Assembly: GCA_039566865.1 (NCBI GenBank) | Contig: CM076943.1 | Span: 39,440,663 to 39,504,662, forward strand | Source of the DNA: Aurelia coerulea | Taxonomy: Eukaryota; Cnidaria; Scyphozoa; Semaeostomeae; Ulmaridae | Reading direction: 5' to 3' | DNA: 64,000 bases | In this document: piece after piece, positions 23,936 to 34,509 of the stretch | Position numbering within the stretch: position 1 is the first letter of the stretch | Layout: every line of letters starts with the position of its first letter | Program-made: the position numbers and the translations under genes | Notes under the pieces: model-generated | Databases searched by the model: none | What the model was told of the DNA's origin: nothing | The model's input: only the letters and a program-made list of their open reading frames with translations

Positions 23936-24550
23936 CCTTGCAAAACTTGCAGAACAGAGCAACAAACCGAGAAAAACCAGAGCCCAAAAACAATTTTCTT
24001 CCTGTTAGCAAGGTAGGACCTTAGTTTCTTCATACATACTTTCTTCTTTCCCAATATACTGCTCGATTCTACCCCCATTTCCTTAGTCTCGTAGTTTCTT
24101 TCCCTTCCCTTTCCATCCCTTTCTTCATTTCTTTCTCTTATTTTCCCTTGCTTTCTTTGTCTTCCTTCTTTTTCCCCTCTTCCTTCCTGGAAAATTTTGA
24201 GCAGTTCAGCTACCTTCCTGGTAGCTCCACTACAACGCCACATCGTTTGTTTGAGCCTTGAGAAAGACAATAGAATTTCCCCCAAGAAAAATCAAATTTC
24301 GCTACTTACATATGGAAACCTGTGAACAAGAAAAGTGGAACGGTTGCGCAGACTCTCCTTTTCTCCTTCATTGCTATCCAATCCAAGATTCTGTATACAA
24401 GCTAATTTTTCCTCGATATTTCAACAAAATTAAAAAATTTCCTTTTCTTTCAGTTAAGAATAAATTTTCATAGGAAAATCTATCTCATATCATTATATAG
24501 ACATCTGAAGAAAAATGCACAAAAAGAAAGGACCAAGACTTGACACAAAC

Positions 24551-24799
24551 CTGAATTTTCTAAACATGCTCCACTTTGGATGTTCTCCTTAGCATGTGCT
24601 GAGATTTTGATTAAGGCTGCAAATGGATAAGCACTCCATTCTCTTTGATTTGGTCCTCCAAGGAATTCTTTTGGGTGTTTGTCTTCCATGTTCTGACAAA
24701 TGACGCTCAGATGACAGCCTTTTCTGGCCTCCAGTACGTACTGTCCATCGCTCTTTCCGATATTAAAGTCACGAATTTGCTCGCACGATTTTGGGATAT
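24551..24799 (-). CDS. SEA-module gene, four-cysteine module exon
   Basis: The exon is 249 bp, acceptor CACTTTTAG, donor GTTTGTG, phase 1 at both ends (83 codons). It reads IPKSCEQIRDFNIGKSDGQY, then VLEARKGCHLSVICQNMED, then KHPKEFLGG, with four cysteines in all. The C..I...DGxY...V.C.xM...PxEF pattern resembles the start of GON domains, and also fibrinogen-like or collagen C-propeptide modules. I cannot choose among these. A four-Cys extracellular module fits the rest of the gene. Confidence 0.7.
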
Positions 24800-25883
24800 C
24801 TAAAAGTGAAACGGAAAGTGTTAATTGTTGTGCTGTGATAGCCAATTTGTGCAGTGATAAGCCATAGGTCAAAAGTTGTGCAGTGATAATCTTAGCCTTG
24901 GTGAATTGTTGGTATGTTGTTGTTCAACTTCTCTGTAAATACAATCCTAAATGCCTCGACCTGAAACTCAGTCTCAACTGCTTGCAGTTTGAAAGGCGGT
25001 TATAACGGATGGCGATGAACTTGAGCCCCCAGTTCTTTGAAAAACCTTCATGACCCAAAGGTGGAAGCAGTGGATATTGAGCTTCAGTCCGACATTGTTG
25101 TTCGAATGAGTGACTGAGATAGCTTGACGTGCGAAAGTGACTGGAAGAAGGACACGCGTGAAAATTAAGTTTTTTGTTTATTACTAAACTGCTTTCAGGC
25201 AAAATGAAGTACCAAACAGAGGGATCCAGTTCTTCCTACAGCCCTACAGCCCTACAGCCCTTAAAATTGGTCATTTCTGTACGTCTGTATTATTTGGGAT
25301 TTCATGATATGGCTACTTTGGTGAAAACTTTCACTAGTACAAGAGCGTTCTGCTTCCTAACGGTGGCGATTAAATTAATGGCCCCCAAGGGATAAAACAT
25401 AATTTGTGCTAATTTTTCCTTTGTGCTCTGAAAAGGAAAGCCTCGTGCCATCTCATTGGACAAGGTATCTTTGTCATGAATAGAAGTACACATTTATGGT
25501 TTAGAAGTACATGCTGAGCTATGCGGAGGCCACAAGTAAGGCACATTATAAGGAGGACTGAGCATCCATGACAGCCAACTTGCTCAGAGAAGAAGGCGTA
25601 TGATGACGAAAAGTACACACGTGCCTGAATATGAATCTAATCGAAGGCCTAATTTTAAGGACTTGCGAAAAATCATTTTTCTAAAATCGCTCGTAATTAT
25701 GGAATGGAAAGGCCGCATTTGACCACTCAAATTTTTATATCTAAGTTAGCCTTTCTTCTATACAATGAACTTTGAGGAAACGAATTTGTAAGTAAAGTAT
25801 CTCAATAAAAATTGGGAAACGCCCACATTGATTTCTGATCACCCGCTATTGTTTCAAAATATGCCATTGTTTGATAGACCTAC

Positions 25884-26042
25884 CTTTTGGTGCTGTCACA
25901 AATTCGAAAGTTGGTTCAGCTGGCTTTGTTGTTTGCACTGGTGTAGCTGTGGATGGTGTAAGTTTACTATAATTAGCAGACTTGGTCATGTTTTCTGGTT
26001 TAGCATCAACCATGTTTTCAAGAGGCATTGGAGATGTAGCAA
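25884..26042 (-). CDS. SEA-module gene, Thr/Pro-rich linker exon
   Basis: This 159-bp exon has acceptor CATTGCAG and donor GTAGGTC, phase 1-1 (53 codons). It reads ATSPMPLENMVDAKPENMTK, then a Ser/Thr/Pro-rich end with TPSTATPVQTTKPAEPTF. NMT and the Ser/Thr clusters are potential glycosylation sites. It is a spacer between the 28-residue linker and the four-Cys module. Confidence 0.7.
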
Positions 26043-27750
26043 CTGCAATGAAGAACAAGATATGGTATTAGTTTTCTCAAGAAGCGCATGACATGAAAAA
26101 GTCTTGGCGTTATGTCTGTCCAAAACAGAATACAAGATTTGTATGCTTGCATCGAGCAAGGGTCACACCTCAGAAATTCTCTAGCCCCTGCTCCAGGAAT
26201 CATTGCAAAATATTTGCGATGAAAAGAAATCAAATGAATTTAAAGGAAAGATGAATTGTTGAAAATCAAGACAACCAAATTAGGAATTAATATTGTCAAT
26301 CAATTATCGTTTGCATCAAAAGGAGATTCAAGGGACCAAATGAGTCTTCGAAATGCTATTGATTTATAAGTCCAGTTCATGTTGTTCTGTATGTTCTTTT
26401 ACTGATTTCAGTGGAGGAATAGGGGTTTTACTGGTTGCAAGTTTGGAACAATTTAGCCCTCGGGTGTAGTTCACATTGCAAAAAATCTTTAAATTTCCGA
26501 TGGTGTTGGAGGAAGAAATTTAGTATAAGCTAACAATTTCTTTGAAGAAACTAAAAGGAAAGGGAAGTTTCCGTTTCTTTCATCAGAAATCATAAGAAAT
26601 CGTTCCATTCCTCTTAGTTTCCAAGGGAAAATTTTCATGAAATTTTGATATTTTTTGCAGTGTCAAACCTGCAGGTTTAGCCTATTTTTTCATTAGGACT
26701 TCGGCTTTTTATTTACAACAATCCGCAGGTTTTCATGTTTTCCAAGTCACATGGTTTGCGTAGTTTATTAAGATCCAAAAACTGGTTTTCGGATGCCTAA
26801 AACAACGAGAATGAGTCAACGAAAGCAAAAAAATTTGAGATCATTGGGATATGCTTGCAAAAATTCAAAATTTTCTGGTGCTTATGCCTCAAGATTCGTG
26901 CCTTTTTGTAAATTTCGGTGGTGTTTTATGAGTTCTTGGTCTCCAAAAGCCCTTCCATTCACCAAATATCTGGCAAAAGAATCTTGTAAATAGTCAACGT
27001 ACCATTAAGTGAGTGGAGTAAAACTGCGTGTTAGTTGATAAAAGTTCAAACAGGAATCTTTGTCATAATGCCCACATGGACCTAAGCATTTAGCTCATTC
27101 CTGTAACTGCTCTTATTGATTTTCTACCGATATTTTGCTGAAAAGTAGAATGCCCGAAAATTTCAAGGAAGAGCAAAATACCTGGAGCTCAAAATAAACT
27201 AAAGTCAAAATATTTTTGCAAAATTCCGAACACAGAGCTCCTACCCTAATAGAGTGGTATCAGAAAGATAACATTTAGTTGTCGTGCCCATAAGAAACAC
27301 TGTTGATAGATGAAATAATGCTTCCCAAAGCAAGGTCCAATGGTCCGTACATTAAACATTGCCGAGTTTGAACGCCAATCTATTAAATTGACAAGCGTTT
27401 GTTTGCTCTTAACATCAATAGCGTAAAACATGGGGGCAAAATGGAAGATCCATTTATCGCTAGATTTGTTCTCTATTCGAGGGTTGATCGAGCTAAAAAT
27501 TTTGGAAAGTCAATCTTGTTCACGTATGTAAATTGGCAAAAAAATCGGACAAATATTTGATCCAAGCTAGCTTTCAAGTGAAAGACTGCTATATAAATTA
27601 CTCAAAACAGAAAATATATGTTTTCTGCAGCTGTTCAAATAGGGAAACGTTTTCGGGGCACCCGGTATGAGCAGACTGTTTTGTTCATTATCAAATCTCG
27701 AGCAAGTTTCATAGCAGGGTACTGAAAGCATTATCTGAATAAGAACTTAC

Positions 27751-27834
27751 CAACATTCTGTTCAGATGAACTTGCAGTTGATTGCTCGGCTATGGGTTGG
27801 CCTCCTGGTGCAGAAGTAGCAGGGCTTGTCTCAT
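27751..27834 (-). CDS. SEA-module gene, short linker exon
   Basis: An 84-bp exon (28 codons, phase 1-1) lies between TATTTTGCAG and GTAAGTTC. It encodes ETSPATSAPGGQPIAEQSTA and SSSEQNV. Short size, symmetric phase and Ser/Thr/Gln content match the other linkers of this gene; a similar GGQPLPKEST string occurs in the Gln-rich exon at 37893. Confidence 0.75.
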
Positions 27835-28724
27835 CTGCAAAATATAGTACAAACAATGAACCACTTGTTTCAAAATTATAAATACAGATATCTAAATAAT
27901 GTCTATGGAGATTTTTAGGTTTAGTTGACAATATCGTATGCAAAAACTGTACAAAACAGACACTTGCCTTTCGTAATTATTCCAATCTTCCATACATGAA
28001 TTTGCCAATATTAAGATGAAAAGTTGTTGTTTAACTCTGAATGAACTTCGTGACTAAGTTTCGAAGTGATTACTTCCAGAAATAATTTTTGAGGGGTTTT
28101 AAAACCCATTAAAACGTGCCTCAATGTGTTTACTTAACTGTTTTGCTAAGATATTTTGAACAAAGATTTTTGAATATTTTGCTTCTATTCAAATTCAAAT
28201 TTGATATATATTTTTTCAAACAATGACGTCATAAATATATATGGCGTCATCATGTGTCTAAAAATTGCGAACATAAAAAAAATTAACAAAATATATACCC
28301 TATGACAGCTCTCAATGAGAGCAATTCAATGAAACTAATTAAAACATAATCGAACAAGGATTGACCAAGCTAGAAGCAACTTTGTATTTTCTTTTGTGAC
28401 ATATGGTCATATGACTCATCTAATTAAAGCGAAATTTGTAGAATCTTGTAGAGCATTGAATTTCAGGAAAAGTCAACTGGTACCAGCATTCTGATTCATA
28501 TAGTTAAAGCGCTGTATATCAATGTTTATTTAAAGAGCCATAATGGCCCCCAGGTGGAGTAGGGTTAAATATTTGTTCAAACTATTTCTCATAATTTTAC
28601 ATAAGCAAACGCCGAGCTGCTGTCGGAGCTGGTTCAATTTCCTCTATTGGCAATTAGCACGCAATGTTCAACGAGTTGCAGTGAAAGATTTTTAACTTTA
28701 ATTTATCAAAATTTTGTTATTTTA

Positions 28725-29238
28725 CTGGGTGTCTTCTCCTGTTTGAAAAATCACAAAAATTTAATTGCGAGTTCGATCTTCATTTCTTGTTGGCAAGTAG
28801 ATAAAGGACAAAATTACTCTCCCAGACATAGCTGATCTCGTAATTGCTTTCAGAATGAGCAAGTTTAGCTCTTTTTTGGGCTGCCTGGTTTTGCATCATA
28901 CTGCAAAAAGTGCTGATGATTACCAGGATTGTTTCTTTGTGCATGTTATGCCCTTATTTGGTCATGAAAGGCAAAAAGAAACGTGCATTATCAAAAACGA
29001 TAAGATGATAAATTCTAAAAATGTTGACTCCTAGGCAAGATTGACGATTTTTCTGAAAATGTATAGCTCAAAATATGGCTTTTCCATGCATAAAAGTTTA
29101 CCTTCAAGTGTAAGAAACAATCTCCCATTCTTAAATGCTTTTGGATGATCGAAAAAACAAATCGAAAAGAAATTTTATCATAGGCTCGATAACTGATTTT
29201 GGATGACTTTTTAAGCAGGACTATTTTTCTGGGACATC
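28725..29238. mobile_element. MITE, family-3 copy (diverged)
   Basis: It begins TA-CTGGGTGTCTTCTCC and ends near CTGGGACATCAC. The inside matches the MITE at 48546-49090 through TGTTTGAAAAATCACA at the left, TGATTACCAGGAT, and TTAAGCAGGACTATTTTTCT at the right. It lies in the intron between the exons at 27834 and 29294. Confidence 0.65.
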
Positions 29239-29293
29239 ACGTTCTTACGTTTTTCGCATCTCCCTCCATCGCTGGAAATAAAAATTCACTTAC

Positions 29294-29463
29294 TATCAAT
29301 AGATAATGAATCTGGATAAACCAGTAAATCTGCAATGGCTCCATTCTTTGCAACTTGCTTCATAGTCTGTACGACAGCTTTTTCCTCGCTGATATACATG
29401 AGATCAAATTTCACTCCCACTTTTTCCATTATCACTGCTCGAGAAGTGTTGTGGGGTGCTTTG
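29294..29463 (-). CDS. SEA module 2, third exon (c)
   Basis: The exon is 170 bp, acceptor TTTCATTTCAG, donor GTAAGTG, phase 2 in and 1 out. It encodes KAPHNTSRAVIMEKVGVKF, then QVAKNGAIADLLVYPDSLSI. Its phases, position and pattern (short beta strand VxMEKVxVKF, then G-x-I/V...DSL-I) parallel the exons at 43009 and 60352, so I read it as the C-terminal half of a SEA domain. The GSVVV autocleavage site of mucin SEA domains is absent, so cleavage is not expected. Confidence 0.75.
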
Positions 29464-30027
29464 CTGAAATGAAACAAAGAATTCTAATTCAAACTCCAGT
29501 TCAAACATTGAAAAAAAACTCGTCATTTTTAACACACTGTGCCTTTTTTGCTAAGGAGATCATTAAGGACTTCAGTACAGTAAAAAGATCTTCCCACCAT
29601 TTCCATGCACTTATTAAACCTTCTTATAAGGTTTTCTGCATTTTCTTTAGCTACAAAAAAATATCCATTCAGAAGGAAATCACCTTGTTGCATATACGGT
29701 ATCTATGTTTTTGCAGTGCATCGCATGGGCACTGATCGCAAGTCTATCAAATGATTTAGCTTATTTTCACAAATTGTTGCAGAAAGAAAAAGCTGCGAAG
29801 TTGCGAATTTTTCTCTCAGAAAATTGGAACTTAGACTCTCTCCGTCAAAATTAAAAACATTCGCACTTAAGCAACAGTGGACAACATGTGCTACCATCTG
29901 AGGAAATTGAATGATTTTTCGGTATTTTTTCCCTTAGGATAGTCAATGATAGCTAATATATGAATACCCTCGAACTGGAAGAAGGCAAAGGTCAAGAAAC
30001 AGGGAGAGGTAAGTTCAAATTAACTTA

Positions 30028-30787
30028 GGGGCCGTCGACAATTACCTTTCGTCACGCACCGCGGCCCTTGGGCCACGATCATCGAGACCCCCTACCCCCC
30101 CCTGTGATCGCGGCTCAAAAAATTGTCTTTGTTCGTTTCATAAGTACAGGCTTACCGCCCTAGGCATTCATTGCCTTCATAATTAGGTCCAAATATCATC
30201 AATTGTATCATCAACATTGAGATGGAAAAAATTAGACCAACCTTATTTTCCATTAACTAGAGCCTAGAGGTTCACTTTCCCCAGATAATTTTGAACCACA
30301 CTGCAGAGAAAGAGGTGCAAACTTTCTATTTCTATTTTTGTGCCAGTGTTTATGTTTCGAGAGCACTTGTGCCATTTTGCTGTGTGGGGGGGGGAGGCAC
30401 TCTGAAAATACTTGGAGTGACAAGTCCTTGTTTTGTTTTTAGTTGTTTGTTTGCGGCTGTTTGTATCTCAATAAAGTTGCATCTATTGTTGTTATTGTAT
30501 TCTGTTTCAAGAACGGCTATTATTTGCCAGTTCCTGTTGCTCTTGCCGTTTCATTTATATTGAGCCTACATATAGAACATGTTGCAGCTCACTTTAAAAC
30601 ACCGGTAATACTCAAATTACGACAGATTTATAAATTGTACGTTTGCTATTTGTAATATATTTTCTTCTATTTCTTAATGTGATATTTCGTCACGCAAAAT
30701 AATCCATCACGGCTTTGCCTGAACCCCCTGACCCCCATCACGGCCAATGGCCGCGATGCGTGACGAAAGGTAATTGTCGACGGCCCC
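30028..30787. mobile_element. TA-flanked element, GGGGCCGTCGAC ends
   Basis: The terminal inverted repeats begin GGGGCCGTCGACAATTACC and run at least 30 bp, through CTTTCGTCACGC. TA flanks both sides (30026-30027, 30788-30789). The 760-bp interior has G/C tracts and small ORFs but no transposase. It sits in the intron between 29463 and 31183. Confidence 0.85.
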
Positions 30788-31182
30788 TATTGAGCATTTC
30801 AAGTCTGCAAATTGTATGCAGGGGAGGGACTGCACTACAGCGGTCGTTTCAAATGGCAGGGCAGAAGTTATCAGAACGAAGATGCTAGAATAAGGAACTG
30901 TTTGAGAGTGTGGGAAAGCAACAGACAATCTATGACTAGAAAAAGAATCTAGTGGCAATGATTTACGCTCAGAAGAAAGTAAGGTCAAATGCTTCTGAGC
31001 TCTAAGGAAGGCAATGTCCATGAAAACTGGAAAAGAAGAGACATAAGCTTTATAAGAAGAAGATATAAGAAGAAAAGACATAAGAAGAGACATAAGGATT
31101 AAAAGATGAGACAGAAGGTTTAAAATGCCATGAAGTTGAAATCTCATCTCAGCTTATACTAGGATGAAAATGAAAAAGTTAC

Positions 31183-31241
31183 CTGATGCCAATAACTTTG
31201 CAGCTTATTTTCATGTGATGAGAGCTGTATACTTCTTCGAT
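31183..31241 (-). CDS. SEA module 2, second exon (b)
   Basis: A 59-bp micro-exon (acceptor TTGATTTTAG, donor GTAACTTT) starts in phase 0 and ends in phase 2, encoding IEEVYSSHHMKISCKVIGI. Its length and phases are identical to the exon at 44526. It joins the exon at 32497 upstream and 29294 downstream without loss of frame. Confidence 0.8.
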
Positions 31242-31387
31242 CTAAAATCAATTGGCAAAAAGCCTGACATTGAATGAATGGAGATATGAAAATATATTCT
31301 AGCACAAAAAAAAAGAAAAAAGGGCGATATGCCACTTGTTTTCATCACATATGAAGGACATTCCCTTTTGGCATACTCCATCCTTAA

Positions 31388-31755
31388 AGGGGCTGAACAA
31401 GATTTGTTTCAAACAATCAGAAAGGAGAGGACAACCCGCGCACGTGACTAAAGATTCAGGTCTTTAATAACGGCCAGTTTCATCGCAGCTTCTATGCAAG
31501 CTTCATTGCAGTGTTTTCTTGTCAATGTCTATGAACTGTGATGGAACTTTTGATATCCCTTAAAACTTTCAAATATTCGGCGTTAGAAAAATAGAACAAA
31601 TCCTCCACCAAAGCTTCTATCATTAAGATTGTCGCAGATACTTTGGATTACTATCCTCTGTGCAAAATCATCATTAGCTATGTTGTGTTTGGGCTAAATA
31701 CATTCGATGATTTGACACGCAGAGCTACGCAGAGAGGACGGGTTGTACATCTCTT
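31388..31755. mobile_element. Decayed TTAA MITE
   Basis: After TTAA (31384-31387) the left end AGGGGCTGAACAAG differs by one base from the MITE at 58. A right end near 31740-31755 (TTGTACATCTCTTT) matches the expected inverse at about 14 of 18 positions, followed by TTAG. The interior does not match the first copy. Confidence 0.5.
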
Positions 31756-31899
31756 TTAGTCCTATTCATTCCTTAAAGAATTCTAGAATGAAATTCGTCT
31801 AAAAATGCAGTTGCTTGCAAAATTATTGGATGAGTCCGATAAATATTTGAAAAATACCGTTTGAAAAATAACCAAATTTTGATCACATGGCCGATCTAC

Positions 31900-32203
31900 G
31901 AATATTTTTGGGTCAGGGTATTCCAAAAAGTGATATTTTTGGGGTCCAAGTAAACTGAAATTATGGCCATGATATTTGTTGGCATCGAATTAGTCAAAAT
32001 GATATTTTTGGGTTGTTTAGAGGAAATCCCTACCTGAATTTGCATTGTTTCAGAATATGCTATGTTCATTTACAAATTTACAAATGTCAAAGTGTAGAAT
32101 GAGCTGATATCTTTGGATTGCAATTAGGCTAAACTGATATTTTTGGGTTGCTTGAAACATTCTGGACTGACCCCCTGTGTCTGTATGTACTGAGTGCCCC
32201 CTT
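31900..32203. mobile_element. Partial MITE, GGGGGCACTCAG family
   Basis: This is an inverted, diverged copy of 47275-47580: GGTCAGGGTATTCC, GATATTTTTGGG repeats, then TGTACTGAGTGCCCCC at the end. The other terminus is missing. Confidence 0.6.
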
Positions 32204-32496
32204 GGGACTTCAGTTAAGCTCGGTCGTGCGAGCTCAAAATCTGGTTAGGTGCCCGTCCAAGCAACTCATTTCTCTATCCTTCGGATGGGACGTTCAAAAG
32301 ATGTTCCATACCTGGATGCGGGTTGAATAGTAGGCCTAAATTAGTTTCAAATCGCAAGAAAACTATCAGATAATGTAATGAAAACAACATGTATATTCCC
32401 TTGTTCCTAGCAGTCAACTATGAACAGCTATTAGTTCGGTGAAACTCGCAAAATAGTCCTTTCGCAATAGTGGAGATACTATCTAAAAATACTAAC

Positions 32497-32603
32497 TGAG
32501 TGTTGAATATTCTGAGTGAGGACTTTGTAAGGCAGACTTTCTTTATTTTCTAACAATGGATGCCATGATTGTTGAAGGATCATTTTACCATGCATGGAAT
32601 GTT
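32497..32603 (-). CDS. SEA module 2, first exon (a)
   Basis: The exon is 107 bp, acceptor CTTTCTTGTAG, donor GTTAGT, phase 1 in and 0 out. It encodes HSMHGKMILQQSWHPLLENK then ESLPYKVLTQNIQHS. The SEA exon at 46819 has the same length and phases and shares the W..P, PY..L and N(V/I)..S positions. It follows the 596-residue linker exon in the transcript. Confidence 0.8.
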
Positions 32604-32664
32604 CTACAAGAAAGATCAATGATAAGAAGGCATGAAAAGTTGATGGTAAGGAAGGGGGTGGGGT

Positions 32665-32866
32665 AGCCTCTTCAACTGCCAAGTGTATCATTTGTGTCTC
32701 GCAAATGATGGGGTAGAGGACACGGAACATTCCCTGCTGCTTTGTCATTCTTATAGCGGGCCTAGATGTGATCTTCTCAATAGTGTAAATGCAATATTGC
32801 TACCTCATGGTTTTGCCTCTCTTTCAACTGAAGTTTTACTCAAATTCATTCTGTATGGGAACACAG
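32665..32866 (+). pseudogene. LINE-C-like ORF2 shard
   Basis: A plus-strand frame reads LANDGVEDTEHSLLLCHSYS, then LLPHGFASLSTEVLLKFILY, matching LINE-C (NDGIEDTEHFLLLCPSF, LLRPHGFTNPSNDVLLKILM). Both ends are missing; the right edge meets GGAACACAGGCTA. It lies in the intron between gene 2 exons at 32603 and 34510. Confidence 0.85.
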
Positions 32867-33300
32867 GCTAAGGGGGAGTTCACCTACATCATTTCCAGTT
32901 GCTTAAAAACATGATATTGCTCGACAAAGCATTACCTTCCTACATGTTCTACAAAGAAAGGCACAATCGGAATGAAAGAACGACAACATTTGATGATCAC
33001 TATTAGGCTTTTTTGATAGCTATTGAAATAGTCCTCTGGAGAGGATAATGCATAATTTCAGAACGGAATGGCTGGTCTCAGTGGGGGTAAATTTGGACAT
33101 CTAATTACATGTATCAGCTATCAAACAAGGTTTAAAGTCATTCACTTAAAGTTTCAGGAAAAGTCCATGAAAGCCTGCTTCGAGACAATTCTTCATTTCA
33201 AATTAAGATTATACATTGTTAATCAAAACTGAATTCTTAAAATTGAGATTTACGATCACCTAGACAAAAGTCAAATTGATCTCATTGCTCTTGTAGTAGA

Positions 33301-33771
33301 ATGATTTTCAAACAATGGATAAATTTTGCTTTTGTTACAGACTATTATTATATGGCATTCGAAAATACGGCTCCTCGGACCGGCAACGCAGCAATTCGAT
33401 TGGTTCTTGATCGGTCCGTAAAAGCCGTATTTTTTTTCGTTCGAAGCCGTATTGGACCGGGCGTTGCCTTAAAAATCAGCAACAAAGGAGGAGCTTCTTG
33501 TGTAGGCTTAGGCCGCAAGGAGTGTCAGCCAAAGTTTAGCTTATTCATCGAAGATTTCTTTTCTGTAAACTTTGAAGACGAACTTGCAATTATACACGAA
33601 GAAAATGCTAATGTAGTTAACGTCGCAAAAAGCAACTACAGTGATGCACATGATCAAAGACACAACAGAAAAGTACTATACTATAAACAACGTTCTCAAA
33701 AGTTTCTGCCATATAATAAAGCCTTTATTAAACGATTTCTCGATCCATGCTGGAAAATATTTGGACCTTAG
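33301..33771 (+). other. Orphan ORF within palindromic repeat
   Basis: A 156-codon open frame in an intron of the minus-strand gene contains NTAPRTGNAAIRLVLDRSVK and later EDELAIIHEENANVVNV. I do not recognise it. It overlaps two hairpins: 33360-33437 (AAAATACGGCTCCTCGGACC against CGGTCCGTAAAAGCCGTATT) and the large one at 33719-33858, into which its C-terminus runs. It is more likely part of a mobile or foldback element than a host gene. Confidence 0.35.
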
Positions 33772-33858
33772 TTCATTGTACGGACCTCACTGCGTTCGGT
33801 CCGTACGTCAAACTGCGATCCAAATATTTTCCAGCATGGACCTCGTAATCGTTTAATA
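33719..33858. repeat. 140-bp hairpin
   Basis: TTATTAAACGATTTCTCGAT and CCATGCTGGAAAATATTTGG at the left are mirrored by CCAAATATTTTCCAGCATGG and TCGTTTAATAA at the right. The loop itself folds (GGTCCGTACG against GTACGGACC). The structure would form a very stable cruciform or RNA hairpin. Confidence 0.85.
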
Positions 33859-33929
33859 ACCGCATATTATCATACGGTAGTAAAGTTTGTAACTGGCCCT
33901 CTCTGATGGGAACCAAGCATCAATCTATA

Positions 33930-34491
33930 CAGGGTGTCCCAAAAAAAATTGTGCCCCGTTTCCCTAAGATGACAACGAAACAGCAAAGGATTCTCGCCAA
34001 GATTTGGCAACATGTTACTCTGCAGATATTCAATTAAAGTTTGCTACCTTCCCCGTAAAAATCCGTTGAAAAATGATGGAGCAATGACCTTCAAGATACC
34101 AAATTTGCCTTATGACTAAAACCAGCGATCGGCCATTGTGTCCTACTATTTTGCAGCGAAACATAGCTTCATGGATGAAATCAAACAGCAGCCTCCAACG
34201 TCATAGCTCTCGTGAAAACTCTGATAATCATGAGAAAGTTTTCAACTGCTTCTTACCTCACGTGAAGCTTTTTTTCACTGCAAAATAGTAAGATAAATGG
34301 CCGACCACTGGTTTCAGTCATCGGGCAAATTTGGTTTTCTGAAGGTCATAGCTCCATCATTTTTCAACGGATTTTTACCAGGATGGCAGAAAATTTATTT
34401 GAACATCATTCAAAGTTTGGCGAAAATCTTTCGCGGTTTTGTCGCAATCTTCATCAAGCAATGAGGCACAATTGTTTGGGACACACTGCAG
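33930..34491. mobile_element. MITE, family 4, copy 1
   Basis: TA (33928-33929) precedes CAGGGTGTCCCAAAAAAAAT; the right end carries TTGTTTGGGACACACTGCAG before TA at 34492-34493. The arms pair for about 80 bp (both contain TTCTCGCCAA or its equivalent). A sister copy is at 43814-44404. Its right edge lies 16 bp from the splice donor of the exon at 34510. Confidence 0.85.
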
Positions 34492-34509
34492 TAGCAATGC
34501 TTTACTTAC

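Noticed and set aside
23872..24285. 137-codon Lys/Glu/Arg-rich minus-strand ORF
   Set aside because: It reads through a CT-rich tract; no splice sites in phase with the neighbouring exons and no domain.
30291..30655. Hydrophobic plus-strand ORFs
   Set aside because: They lie inside the TA-flanked element and show only T-rich composition, not a transporter or transposase.
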